DNA of 64,000 nt from Haloterrigena sp. KLK7. GTDB taxonomy: Archaea > Halobacteriota > Halobacteria > Halobacteriales > Natrialbaceae. The stretch is from contig NZ_CP149787.1 in the NCBI RefSeq assembly GCF_037914945.1, positions 3,596,001-3,660,000 on the forward strand. Reading direction: 5' to 3'. Under the pieces are notes generated by a model that did no database searches, had not been told where the DNA came from, and saw only the letters and a program-made list of their open reading frames with translations. The translations under genes were made by a program, and so were the position numbers. Below, one piece after another: positions 8,264 through 16,456 of the stretch (the first letter of the stretch is position 1; each line of letters begins with the position of its first letter).

Positions 8264-9031
8264 TTACTCCTCTTCCGCGGCGTCGTCGGTCTCGTCGCCC
8301 TCGTCTAAGATGTCGTTCTCCTCGAGGTGGGACTCGATCCGATCGTAGTCGAACTGCTCGAAGGACTCGGTCTCGACGTCGACCGTCGCGAGACCGACCT
8401 CCGTCGGCAGGAGGGAGCCGTCGTTGACAGACGCGAGGGCATCGAGCGCGAGCGCGATACCGCCGTCGAGGTCGGCTTCTGCGTCGTAGTTCTCCTCTAA
8501 GTACTCCTGGAGTTCGCCGCGGTCGGCGCCGACGGCCAGGGCCTTCCACTCGTAGGGCGTTCCGGAGGGGTCGGTCTCGAACAGGCGGGGCTCGCCGTTC
8601 TGGATCCCGCCGACGATCAGCGCGACGCCGAACGGTCGGGCGCCGCCGACCTGCGTGTACTGCTGGATGTGGTCGGTGACCTCCTTGGTCAGCGTCTCGA
8701 CGCCGATCGGCTCGCCGTAGCGCAGCTGGTTGACCTGCGTCTGGCGGCGCGCGAAGTCGATCAGCTGGCGGGCGTCGGCGACGTGGCCCGCGCTGGCGAT
8801 GCCGATGTGGTCGTCGGCCTTGTGAATCTTCTCGACGCTCGAGTCCTCGAGCAGCGGGGAGGGGACTCGTTTGTCGACGGCCAGCACGACGCCGTCGCTC
8901 GTTCGAACGCCGATGCTCGCCGTTCCTCGCTTGACCGCCTCGCGAGCGTACTCGACCTGGTAGAGTCGGCCGTCGGGCGAGAAGATCGTGATGCCGCGGT
9001 CGTACGCCTGCTGTTGGGCTTGTCCCTGCAT
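8264..9031 (-). CDS. psmA: 20S proteasome alpha subunit
   Basis: A 255-residue alpha-type subunit of the archaeal 20S core particle. Alpha rings form the gated entry and dock the PAN/Cdc48 ATPases. The alpha signature is at residues about 9-31 (YDRGITIFSPDGRLYQVEYA), which contains the YD/R gate residues and the helix that closes the ring. Blocks GTASIGVRTSDGVVLAVDKR, IGIASAGHVADARQLIDFAR and GGARPFGVALIVGG are all family-typical. The C-terminal tail from about 225 is Asp/Glu-rich. The gene starts four bases after the rnp2 stop, so it is co-transcribed with the RNase P genes. Confidence 0.97.
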   Translation of the reverse strand: MQGQAQQQAYDRGITIFSPDGRLYQVEYAREAVKRGTASIGVRTSDGVVLAVDKRVPSPLLEDSSVEKIHKADDHIGIASAGHVADARQLIDFARRQTQVNQLRYGEPIGVETLTKEVTDHIQQYTQVGGARPFGVALIVGGIQNGEPRLFETDPSGTPYEWKALAVGADRGELQEYLEENYDAEADLDGGIALALDALASVNDGSLLPTEVGLATVDVETESFEQFDYDRIESHLEENDILDEGDETDDAAEEE

Positions 9032-9035
9032 AGTA

Positions 9036-9521
9036 TCACGCTAAATCGTAATCGAGGTCTGTCGCACCCGTGAACGCCTCATCGAGTCGCACGTCTGCAA
9101 CGCATTCCCGCAGGACGGCGACTCGCTCCTCGTTCCCGAACACGACGTTTCTCTCCTCGGAATCTTGCCGGCGGCGTCCTAAATACTTTTCTTCAGCGGC
9201 ACGGATCGTGCCACTGATACCGCAGACCCGTAGGCCGACCGCAGCCCCGTCGATCTCGTCGATGCAGGCCAGGGCCGCGCGGGCGGGTTCGGTCTCGCCG
9301 CGGCGGACGCGGACGATCGCCTCCCCCGTGGCACCGGCGAAATCGAACCGCATCACGGTCATATCGGCGTGGGCGCTGCCCGGATCGCCCAGCAGATTCT
9401 GGGCCGCGTACCAGCACTCCCGCTGGAACGCTCGTCGATCGAGTTCGGCGTCCGGCCACGTCTCGAGTTCGACGGCGAGGTACCGCCACCGCGGCTGGAG
9501 GTGTTTCGGGAGGTGTTTCAT
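9036..9521 (-). CDS. rnp2: RNase P protein component 2 (Pop5)
   Basis: A 161-residue Pop5/Rpp14-family subunit of archaeal RNase P, which matures tRNA 5' ends together with the catalytic RNA, Rpp30, Rpp21 and Rpp29. Motifs are the N-terminal MKHLPKHLQPRWRYLAVELE, FQRECWYAAQNLLGDPGSA, MRFDFAGATGEAIVRVRR and VGLRVCGISGTIRAAEEKYL, giving the ferredoxin-like RRM-type fold. The C-terminal about 25 residues extend past the usual core. The start codon overlaps the methyltransferase stop (ATGA) and the stop is four bases before psmA, so translation is coupled along this operon. Its structural partner Rpp30 is encoded one gene upstream. Confidence 0.93.
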   Translation of the reverse strand: MKHLPKHLQPRWRYLAVELETWPDAELDRRAFQRECWYAAQNLLGDPGSAHADMTVMRFDFAGATGEAIVRVRRGETEPARAALACIDEIDGAAVGLRVCGISGTIRAAEEKYLGRRRQDSEERNVVFGNEERVAVLRECVADVRLDEAFTGATDLDYDLA

Positions 9522-10180
9522 GCGTCCGCGGCGGGGTCGTCGTCGGGATCGCCGACCTCGCCCTCGGCCGTCGCGGTCGGCGATCGCTCGGCGACCAGCA
9601 CGCCGACCTGGTCGTGGACGCGTTCGACGGCGGTCAGCGAGAAGCCCGCGTCGGTGAACGCGTCGGCGAGGGCGCCGACCGTCGCGGGATCGTCGACCTC
9701 GGGCGAGTAGAACGGCGCGTCGGAATCCGGCTCGCCGAAGAACATCACGTCTCCGAGGACGAACTTCCGCGGTTCGAGGTCGGCGATGACGTCGATCGCC
9801 TCGCGCTTCTCGTCGTCCGAGAGGTGGTGCATGGCGAAGTTCGAGGTGACGACGTCGACCTCCCCCTCGTACTCGGGTTCGCGGAAGGTGCCGTAGTCGA
9901 ACTCGAGGTTCTCGAGGCCCTCCTCCTCGGCCTTTCGTTCGGCCTCGTCCATCATCCCCTCGCTGATGTCGCGACCGACCACGCGCTCCGCGTCGGGAGC
10001 GAGCGCGAGCGCGATGGCACCGGTTCCCGTCCCGAGGTCGAGGACGATGTCGTCCTCGCCGGGCGCGGCGTGTTCGACGACCAGGTTGGCACAGGCGCGG
10101 TACTCGTCGGACTTCGACTCGTCGTACTCGCCGGCCTTCTCGTCGAACCGGGCGGCGTGGTCCTCAAGGCTCTTCTTCAT
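9518..10180 (-). CDS. Class I SAM-dependent methyltransferase
   Basis: A 220-residue Rossmann-fold methyltransferase with the AdoMet-binding motif I VLDLGTGTGAIALALA (about 43-58), an acidic motif II loop VVGRDIS, and motif IV NFAMHHLSDDEK. The substrate cannot be read from the sequence. The gene sits between rnp3 and rnp2 with overlaps at both ends (about 17 and 4 bases), which argues for co-expression with RNase P. An RNA or ribosome-linked target is possible but is inference. The ATG at 10180 (MKKSLEDHAARFDEKAGEYD) gives a family-like N-terminus; an in-frame ATG at 10207 would lengthen the overlap with rnp3. Confidence 0.88.
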   Translation of the reverse strand: MKKSLEDHAARFDEKAGEYDESKSDEYRACANLVVEHAAPGEDDIVLDLGTGTGAIALALAPDAERVVGRDISEGMMDEAERKAEEEGLENLEFDYGTFREPEYEGEVDVVTSNFAMHHLSDDEKREAIDVIADLEPRKFVLGDVMFFGEPDSDAPFYSPEVDDPATVGALADAFTDAGFSLTAVERVHDQVGVLVAERSPTATAEGEVGDPDDDPAADA

Positions 10181-10868
10181 ATCTGCCCCGTTCGACCCCG
10201 GGCTCAATGAACGACTCGGACTGGACGTGACGATTTCGCTCGGCCAGCCGACCCCACTCTTCTAACCCTCGCTCGACGAACGCCGCCGAGAGGCCGATCT
10301 CCTCGCCGATCGCCGTCAGTTCGCGGGGGGCACGCAACTCGAGGTGCGAGCGCGGGTCAGCGCTGACCACGTAGGGCGCGTCGAAGTGATCGACGAGTTC
10401 CTCGAGCTTGCGCAGCGACTGGAGGGCCCGGACCCGACGCCCGCCGCTGGTCCGGAGCACCCCCGAGAGGTCGAACTCGAGGCGAACGCCGTTCTCGACC
10501 GCCGCCTTCACCAGTACGTGATTCACGTCGCCGTTGTCGGCCATCGGATGGGCGAGCACGTCGACCTTGTCGTTCTCGACGGCGAACCGATTCATGGCGT
10601 TCGTTCCGCCGTGGACTCCGACGACGGTCTCGGTCGTCCGGTAGTTGCCGACGGAGCCGCTGGCCGCCTGCGGATCGTCGGCGCGGATCTCGAGGCCCTC
10701 GACGACGTCGATGCCGTACTCCTCGCGGATCGCCTCGGCGTCGTAGTCGGCTCTCGAGTCGTGGTGGTTGCGCACGACCACGCCCTCGAAGCCGTAGTCG
10801 GCCGCCGTCTCCGCGAACCGGGCGACCGTGCTCTCTCCGTCTGGATGGGCGTGGACGGCCTCGTACAT
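10164..10868 (-). CDS. rnp3: RNase P protein component 3 (Rpp30)
   Basis: A 234-residue Rpp30-type TIM-barrel subunit of RNase P. Features are the N-terminal MYEAVHAHPDGESTVARFAE, the strand-loop GFEGVVVRNHHDS, the NKVDVLAHPMADNGDVNHVLVKAAVENGV region and a C-terminal barrel block (PYVVSADPRSHLELRAPRELTAIGEEIGL). In the holoenzyme Rpp30 pairs with Pop5, whose gene lies two genes downstream in the same operon. It is the first gene of the methyltransferase-rnp2-psmA string. A 300-base hairpin-rich spacer separates it from the tbsP gene upstream. Confidence 0.92.
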   Translation of the reverse strand: MYEAVHAHPDGESTVARFAETAADYGFEGVVVRNHHDSRADYDAEAIREEYGIDVVEGLEIRADDPQAASGSVGNYRTTETVVGVHGGTNAMNRFAVENDKVDVLAHPMADNGDVNHVLVKAAVENGVRLEFDLSGVLRTSGGRRVRALQSLRKLEELVDHFDAPYVVSADPRSHLELRAPRELTAIGEEIGLSAAFVERGLEEWGRLAERNRHVQSESFIEPGVERGRYEEEP

Positions 10869-10935
10869 ACTCGAGTCGTCTCGCGGCGGCGACTTGGGGT
10901 TTGCGCCACGGACCGAACAAATTCTATGGCCGGGA

Positions 10936-10964
10936 GCACGCTCGCCGAAACTCGGCGAGCGTGC
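10936..10964. repeat. 13-bp perfect inverted repeat, 3-nt loop
   Basis: GCACGCTCGCCGA, a three-base loop, then its exact reverse complement. This is the first of three perfect hairpins in the rnp3-tbsP spacer. Confidence 0.8.
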
Positions 10965-11056
10965 GACCCGGGGGAGGGCAGGCCGTCACCCGATATGACC
11001 GCGAGCGAGGCCGAAGGCCGAGCGAGCGGGCCGACGACTGATGTGAACGAGCGACC

Positions 11057-11077
11057 GAGCGGCGCGTAGCGCCGCTC
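11057..11077. repeat. 9-bp perfect inverted repeat, 3-nt loop
   Basis: GAGCGGCGC, GTA, GCGCCGCTC. The surrounding 60 bases (10999-11060) are also built from short GAGCG/GCGAG-like words, a composition common in haloarchaeal intergenic DNA. Confidence 0.75.
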
Positions 11078-11117
11078 AGGAGCGAGTGAATGGAAGGAGG
11101 AGCGCTTTTCATCGAAG

Positions 11118-11160
11118 TTTTGCCGAGTGGGGTCGCGCAGCGACCCCACGCAGAGCAAAA
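11118..11160 (-). terminator. Nested hairpin downstream of tbsP, probable terminator
   Basis: A perfect 10-bp stem GTGGGGTCGC / GCGACCCCAC (11127-11149) is nested inside a TTTTGC / GCAAAA pair (11118-11123 and 11155-11160). It begins nine bases past the tbsP stop. On the reverse strand it reads U-rich, stem, then AAAAC, so it is compatible with 3'-end formation for tbsP. Confidence 0.5.
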
Positions 11161-11168
11161 GTTCGGTT

Positions 11169-11987
11169 CTAGTTGAGTATGGACTGTGCGACCGTCGCGA
11201 GCTGCCCGTTGTCGGCTTCCTGCAGGCGGTCGTCGCCGATCTTCAGGCGCAGGCGCGGGCGGCCGACGTCGATGGGGACCTTCTCGGTGTCGATCAGGCC
11301 CATGTCCTCGAGTTTGGTCTTCGTGCGGCTGAACGTCGCCTTCGAGGCGATACCGACGTCCTCGCCCCACTTGCTGATGTCGTACAGCAGGGCCTCGTTC
11401 TTGGCCGCGACGAGCAGCGAGATCGTCACTTCGTCGAGGCCGTCGCCGTCACCGCGGGCGGTCTCGAGCGAGTTGAGGATCGCCGTGAAGTCGTCCTCGG
11501 CCTCGGGGCTGATCTCCTCGGAGAGGGTCTCGCGGACGGCCGTGATCGGCGGCGTCCGGAGGTTGAATTCGGCGGCGCCCTCCCAACGGGCCGCGTACGT
11601 GTCGTAGGTGTCTTCGACGAAGCTCTCGTCGTCGGTGACGAGGCCGCCGACGCGGTCGCCGGCGTGGACGATGGCGATGACCCGGTCCTCGGTGATCAGC
11701 AGCGAGTTCTCGGGCGCCTCCTCGAGCGTGCGGAGCGCGAGCGCGTCTTCGCTGATGAGGTCGGCCGCGTTCGAGGCGACGATGAAGTCGTCCATGACGT
11801 CTTTCAGCGTTCGTTCGTCGGCGAGCATGTGGACGGACGGCCGGTCGCCGTCGAACGCGGTCGCAACGGAAACGAACTCTTCGATGGCGTCCCCCGACGG
11901 GTTGACCATGTAGACGTCCCCGGTCGCCTCCTCGAGTAGGGAGTCGAGGATATCGTCAATCTGGTGGTTGAGTAAATTCGAGGTCAT
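11169..11987 (-). CDS. tbsP: Transcriptional regulator TbsP (DUF5821 family)
   Basis: A 272-residue protein matching the haloarchaeal DUF5821/TbsP family. In Haloferax volcanii TbsP acts with TrmB on gluconeogenic and glycolytic GAPDH genes. The N-terminal sensor-like half (about 1-150) has IDDILDSLLEEATGDVYMVN, a VHMLADERTLKDVMDDFIVA block and NSLLITEDRVIAIVHAGDRV. The C-terminal winged HTH is at about 185-250: DEVTISLLVAAKNEALLYDI, SKWGEDVGIASKATFSRTKT, KLEDMGLIDTEKVPI. An AT-rich element (12013-12025, reverse AAAATTAAGTAAT) precedes the ATG at the correct distance for a TATA box. The assignment rests on remembered conserved blocks. Confidence 0.8.
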   Translation of the reverse strand: MTSNLLNHQIDDILDSLLEEATGDVYMVNPSGDAIEEFVSVATAFDGDRPSVHMLADERTLKDVMDDFIVASNAADLISEDALALRTLEEAPENSLLITEDRVIAIVHAGDRVGGLVTDDESFVEDTYDTYAARWEGAAEFNLRTPPITAVRETLSEEISPEAEDDFTAILNSLETARGDGDGLDEVTISLLVAAKNEALLYDISKWGEDVGIASKATFSRTKTKLEDMGLIDTEKVPIDVGRPRLRLKIGDDRLQEADNGQLATVAQSILN

Positions 11988-12360
11988 CTCTATACAGAAG
12001 TAAACGAACGGATATTACTTAATTTTGGTGGCCGATTCCACACCAGAACATCGTATTCGACGTCGACGGCGGTAATTTTTGTCTTCGCTCTCGTCAGTTC
12101 GCCGACGAGATTACGGAACGGCCGCTACATGTATGTAATCTGTCTAGATCGGTCGAGCGACCGGCGACGGCGACCGAGAGCAGTTAGGCGGTTGACGATA
12201 AATATATAGCATTGATCTGTTATTGTAACCGTGTATGGGTGTTAGCTGCGAGCGTTTGTGGCGGGTCGCGCGTGAGTTCCTCTCCCAGGTACGAACAGCC
12301 GATAGAGCGGATCGACCAGCGACGCGCGCCAAGCGCGTCAGCACGTACGGCGGCCCCTAG
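11988..12360. other. AT-rich spacer between tbsP and the CHAT gene
   Basis: The 373 bases are much richer in A+T than the surroundings, including AAATATATA near 12200. They hold the tbsP promoter near 12013-12025. The short basic frames on both strands do not look haloarchaeal, and I call no gene here. Confidence 0.5.
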
Positions 12361-14439
12361 TCACTCGGTGAACCGCGACGCCAACTCCGTCGACCAGTAG
12401 ACGTCCCCGTTGAAGATCACCGACGCTTCCGTTTCTTCGAGTAACGCGGCCAGTTCCGACTCCGTCACGGTGAAATTCGACTGTGTGCCACAGAGGTACG
12501 CGAACTCGTTGTCCTCGAGGTGAGGGAAGTAGTACGAGCCCGTGACCCGCGTCGAGTAACAGTCGAACGTGACCAGGTATTCGGCCCGCTCGTTCTCGAG
12601 TTCCTCGAGCGTGAGCGTGGTGGGAACGCGGTGCTCGCCCTGGGTCAGCGAGTGCGTGCCGTCGCCGACGACCGCGTAGTCCTTCCCCATCATGATGCGC
12701 CTGCGCGCGAGTCCCAGCGCGCGTTCGATGCTGAACCCGTGGACGAGGAGTTTGGCGAACGTCGAGCCGACCTTGACGGCGTGGTCGTTGAGGACCTTCG
12801 AGAAGGTCACCGCGCCGGCGACGCTCCCCCGTTCGATGAGCCCCATCCCCTCGTAGTAGGAGCCACAGGCGTTCAGGAAGAACGTCTGGGTGTTACAGCG
12901 ACGGAGACTCGAGCTCGAGAGATAGCCGTCGGAACAGCGCAGGCCGTCGGTCTCGCAGTGGCCGATGTAGTGGACGAAGTCGTGGTCGTCCTCGAAGACC
13001 CGCGCGAGCTCGGCCGTCGAGAGCGATTCGTCGACGGTCACCTCCATCGAGAGCTCCTCGGACCGCTGGCGGTAGATCTCGGCGACGTCGTCGTGTTCCC
13101 CGGCCATCTCGGGATCGTTCAGGACCACGGCGATCGACGTCGAGTCGGTCGCGCGCTCGAGATAGTGTAGTCGGTTCTGGTAGGCCTCGCCGGTCGTCTT
13201 GAAGACGTCGATCGGCACGCCGTCGGCGAGCCAGCCGTGGACTCGGCCGTTGCGGAGTTCGGGTTTGACGATGTCGACCGACGCGACCTGCCCGGCGCTC
13301 GAGCGGCCGCGGTAGAAGTCCTCGAGGGAGCGTTCGACGAGTTCCTGCCCCTCGAGCTCGGAGGTTCTGGGCATGTGGATCAGGCTCATCCGGTCGAGCA
13401 GAAAGGGGAGCGACTCGACGCTGTCGTAGTCGGGGCGGACGTACGTCGAGAGGTGCCAGTCGGGGAGGCGGTGATCGATGGCGGCGTCGGGCACCTCGAG
13501 GTAGGTCGCGAGTCGACGCTGCGGACTGGCCTCGTAGAGTTCCTCGGCGTCGAGACCGAGGACCTCGAGCATGCTCTGTTCGGCCAGATTCGTCCCGTAG
13601 GGACCGGCGTTGCGGACCAGACAGTCGAAGAAGAACGTCTTGCGGAGCAGGCGCTCGACGTCGCGCTCGAGACCGGGCATCGGCGACAGCTGCCGCTCGA
13701 CGGCGAACTCCGGGAGCCGGAGCGTCGCGTGGCTCGGCCCGGTATCGGGACACGTACGCGGTTTGATCGTCGCCTGCAGATAGTAGGCCAGCGGCGCGAC
13801 GACGAACAGCGACTCGTAGTCGGCCGGGACGATCAGTTCGATGCCCGACGGCGAGAAATCCTCTCGAATGCAGTCCGGAATCTCGAGGCTGTCGCCGCGC
13901 TCGAGCAGCGACGGATGGCCGCGGAGGGTCGGATAGGTACGGTCCGGGCCGTCGGTCTTGTGGGAGGCGGCGAGGTGGGTCAGTCCGGCCGCGATCCCCT
14001 CGGGCGTATCGGGGACGGTGATGGTTCCCGCGGGGAGTTCGTGGTGGCTCCGGAAGCCGACGATGACGCGCACGCGGTCGGGAAACGTGACGACGATCTC
14101 CTCGTAGTCGTCGGTCCTCTCGATCGTCGCCGTCCCGGAAAACCGGAGGTACGTCTTGATCTCCGTATCGACGTCGACGACGTATTCTCCGGGGGACAGG
14201 GAGAGCGGCGTCCCGTCGGGATCGAGTTCGTGTTGCGCGTCCGAGCCGAGCGAAAACGCGTAGGCGACCGCGTGGGGAAAGCGGAGTTCGTCCGTCGTTA
14301 CGACGACCGTCTCGTCGACGGGACGGGGGATGTCGGGTCCGGTTCCGTCGACGACGAGATCGCTACCGCGGACCGATAACTCGGTGTTATCGGCGTCAGT
14401 CACGCGGAGCGCCCCGTCGTCTACCGCCCACTCTATCAT
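12361..14439 (-). CDS. CHAT-domain (caspase-like) protein
   Basis: A 692-residue protein whose C-terminal third is a CHAT domain, the caspase-clan fold also found in separase-related and bacterial immunity proteases. The block FVHYIGHCETDGL carries the catalytic-type His (His494, codon 12958-12960). The block TQTFFLNACGSYYEGMGLIE carries the Cys (Cys525, codon 12865-12867), followed by GAVTFSKVLNDHAV and FAKLLVHGFSIERALGLARR. The N-terminal about 390 residues are beta-rich and unrecognised. About 100 residues follow the CHAT core. There are no membrane spans or signal, so it is cytoplasmic. It stands alone between tbsP and the divergent glyA, with no obvious substrate gene. The start at 14439 (MIEWAVDDGALRV) is preferred; an in-frame ATG at 14532 would add 31 residues of non-acidic sequence through AT-rich promoter-like DNA. 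Confidence 0.85.
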   Translation of the reverse strand: MIEWAVDDGALRVTDADNTELSVRGSDLVVDGTGPDIPRPVDETVVVTTDELRFPHAVAYAFSLGSDAQHELDPDGTPLSLSPGEYVVDVDTEIKTYLRFSGTATIERTDDYEEIVVTFPDRVRVIVGFRSHHELPAGTITVPDTPEGIAAGLTHLAASHKTDGPDRTYPTLRGHPSLLERGDSLEIPDCIREDFSPSGIELIVPADYESLFVVAPLAYYLQATIKPRTCPDTGPSHATLRLPEFAVERQLSPMPGLERDVERLLRKTFFFDCLVRNAGPYGTNLAEQSMLEVLGLDAEELYEASPQRRLATYLEVPDAAIDHRLPDWHLSTYVRPDYDSVESLPFLLDRMSLIHMPRTSELEGQELVERSLEDFYRGRSSAGQVASVDIVKPELRNGRVHGWLADGVPIDVFKTTGEAYQNRLHYLERATDSTSIAVVLNDPEMAGEHDDVAEIYRQRSEELSMEVTVDESLSTAELARVFEDDHDFVHYIGHCETDGLRCSDGYLSSSSLRRCNTQTFFLNACGSYYEGMGLIERGSVAGAVTFSKVLNDHAVKVGSTFAKLLVHGFSIERALGLARRRIMMGKDYAVVGDGTHSLTQGEHRVPTTLTLEELENERAEYLVTFDCYSTRVTGSYYFPHLEDNEFAYLCGTQSNFTVTESELAALLEETEASVIFNGDVYWSTELASRFTE

Positions 14440-14616
14440 TCGGTACGCTGAATGTTCCCCGAGAAAGTTAGTTGTATCGGGTGGCAAAAAGTTGATAGAT
14501 AGGCGCAGATTCCGGAAGTGTTCGTCATGCATCCAGTTTCGAGGGGCTGCGTCCGATCGACCGCGTCGGTTCTGTGGCGGCGGTCGCGGTGGTGAGATTC
14601 ACCGAAGACGGGTACA

Positions 14617-14622
14617 CTTATA
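14617..14622 (+). promoter_or_regulatory. TATA box of glyA
   Basis: CTTATA lies 25-30 bases before the glyA ATG at 14647, consistent with a leaderless transcript. Confidence 0.55.
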
Positions 14623-14646
14623 CAGTCGCCAAACGCCACATCGGAC

Positions 14647-15894
14647 ATGGAGCACGAGCACGTACGGGACGTCGATCCCGCCGTCGCCGATGCACTCGAG
14701 GGAGAGGTAGAGCGACAGCAGGAGACGCTGCAGATGATCGCCAGCGAGAACCACGTCAGCGAGGCGGTCATCGACGCGCAGGGCAGTGCCCTGACGAACA
14801 AGTACGCCGAGGGGTACCCCGGCTCGCGCTACTACGGCGGTTGCGAGTACGCCGACGAGGTCGAACAGCTCGCGATCGACCGCGCGACGGAGCTGTTCGG
14901 CGCCGAGCACGTCAACGTTCAGCCCCACTCGGGCACGCAGGCCAACCAGGCCGTCTACTTCGCGATGCTCGAGCCCGGCGACAAGATCCTCTCGCTGGAT
15001 CTCAACCACGGTGGCCACCTCAGCCACGGTCACCCGGCGAACTTCGTCGGCCAGCTCTACGAGGTCGAGCAGTACGAGGTCGACCCCGAGACGGGCTACC
15101 TCGACTACGAGGGACTGGCGGAACACGCCGAGGAGTTCGAACCCGACATCATCGTCTCGGGCTACTCCGCGTACCCGCGCGAGATCGAGTGGGAGCGCAT
15201 TCAGGAGGCCGCCGACAGCGTCGGCGCGCTCCACCTCGCCGACATCGCCCACATCACGGGACTGGTCGCCGCCGGCGCCCACCCCTCGCCGGTCGGCATC
15301 GCCGACTTCGTCACCGGCTCGACCCACAAGACGATCCGGTCGGGTCGTGGCGGCATCGTCATGTGCGACGAGGAGTACGCCGACGACATCGACTCGGCGG
15401 TCTTCCCCGGCGGGCAGGGCGGCCCGCTCATGCACAACATCGCGGGCAAAGCGGTCGGCTTCAAGGAGGCCCTCGAGCCCGAGTTCGAGGACTACGCCGA
15501 GCAGACGGTCGCCAACGCGAAAGCCCTCGGCGAGAGCCTCACGGAGAACGGGTTCTCGCTGGTCTCCGAGGGAACGGACAACCACCTCGTACTCGTCGAC
15601 CTCCGCGAGAGCCACCCCGACACCTCCGGCGGCGACGCCGAGGAGGCCTTAGAGGAGGCGGGCATCGTCCTCAACGGGAACACGGTGCCCGGCGAGACGC
15701 GCTCGCCGTTCGACCCCTCGGGTATCCGAGCGGGTACGCCCGCGCTGACCACCCGCGGCTTCGACGAAGAGGACTGCCGCGAGGTGGGCGATCTGATCGC
15801 CCGCGTCGTCGACGCCCCCGAGGACGAGAGCGTCCTCGAGGAGGTCCGCTCGGAGGTCGCGGGCCTCTGTGAAGAGAATCCGCTGTACGAATAG
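14647..15894 (+). CDS. glyA: Serine hydroxymethyltransferase
   Basis: A 415-residue PLP enzyme converting serine and a tetrahydrofolate-type carrier to glycine and the methylene-carrier. Motifs are LQMIASENHVSEAV, ALTNKYAEGYPGSRYYGGCE, VNVQPHSGTQANQAVYFAML, ADIAHITGLVAAGAHPSPV and STHKTIRSGRGG with the PLP-binding Lys, then the C-terminal PFDPSGIRAGTPALTTRG. Bacterial enzymes read THKTLRGPRGG at the PLP lysine, so the IRSG variant is a local oddity in an otherwise conserved loop. FolD, the next enzyme of the one-carbon route, is encoded about 3.4 kb downstream on the same strand. Confidence 0.97.
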   Translation: MEHEHVRDVDPAVADALEGEVERQQETLQMIASENHVSEAVIDAQGSALTNKYAEGYPGSRYYGGCEYADEVEQLAIDRATELFGAEHVNVQPHSGTQANQAVYFAMLEPGDKILSLDLNHGGHLSHGHPANFVGQLYEVEQYEVDPETGYLDYEGLAEHAEEFEPDIIVSGYSAYPREIEWERIQEAADSVGALHLADIAHITGLVAAGAHPSPVGIADFVTGSTHKTIRSGRGGIVMCDEEYADDIDSAVFPGGQGGPLMHNIAGKAVGFKEALEPEFEDYAEQTVANAKALGESLTENGFSLVSEGTDNHLVLVDLRESHPDTSGGDAEEALEEAGIVLNGNTVPGETRSPFDPSGIRAGTPALTTRGFDEEDCREVGDLIARVVDAPEDESVLEEVRSEVAGLCEENPLYE

Positions 15895-16103
15895 TCGATA
15901 CCCCACCCATTCGACCGATTCGGCGTCGTCGGCCGACGCGATCGGCACTCAGTCCCGTTTTTCGGTGGTGTCTGAACTGGCAAGCAGCACCGTCATCCGT
16001 GCCACGCGGTCCCGTCCGACACGGGCTCGCGCCCGTTCGCGAGTCGGGCGATGAGTCTACACCTGCGACCGGAACGGCACGCGATCCACGCGACACACCA
16101 CCC

Positions 16104-16310
16104 ATGAGCGACGAATCGAGGTTCGACGCGACCGCGGACCGAAATCCGCTCGACGAACAGACCGTCACCGAAGACGAACCGCCACCAGCGGTCGAACTCG
16201 CCACCGACGGCGAATCGACGGACGAGGACGACGCGGACGAGGATCGACAGCAGGCTCGAGAGCGCCGCGAAGGGACCGGCGAGTCGCTCGAAGCGGACGC
16301 GGACGAGTAG
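16104..16310 (+). CDS. Small acidic hypothetical protein
   Basis: A 68-residue protein (MSDESRFDATADRNPLDEQT...) that is almost entirely polar and acidic, with no hydrophobic core, metal site or membrane segment. It is probably intrinsically disordered. The start at 16104 is preferred over an in-frame ATG at 15999, because the extra 35 residues are Arg/Pro-rich and not acidic. It lies about 210 bases after glyA on the same strand. I cannot assign a function; such short acidic proteins are common and often conserved across haloarchaea. Confidence 0.6.
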   Translation: MSDESRFDATADRNPLDEQTVTEDEPPPAVELATDGESTDEDDADEDRQQARERREGTGESLEADADE

Positions 16311-16456
16311 GACCGCTCGGCGGCACTTCGAGTCAGTCGCCACCGATCCGGGCTCGAGGTGTCGTCGATCAGCGCGTCCTCGCGATCGCTCGATCCCGCC
16401 AGTCCCTGTCACTCGCCGGCACGCGGCTTTTCCACCGGCTGGGCGTACCGCCGGTA

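Noticed and set aside
10936-11160. Hairpin cluster as a replication origin
   Set aside because: No cdc6/orc1 gene lies nearby and no origin-recognition-box repeats are visible; the stems do not share a common sequence.
12144-12344. Short basic minus-strand frame downstream of the CHAT gene
   Set aside because: It is basic and Arg/Ser/Pro-rich in a genome of acidic proteins, and crosses AT-rich promoter DNA.
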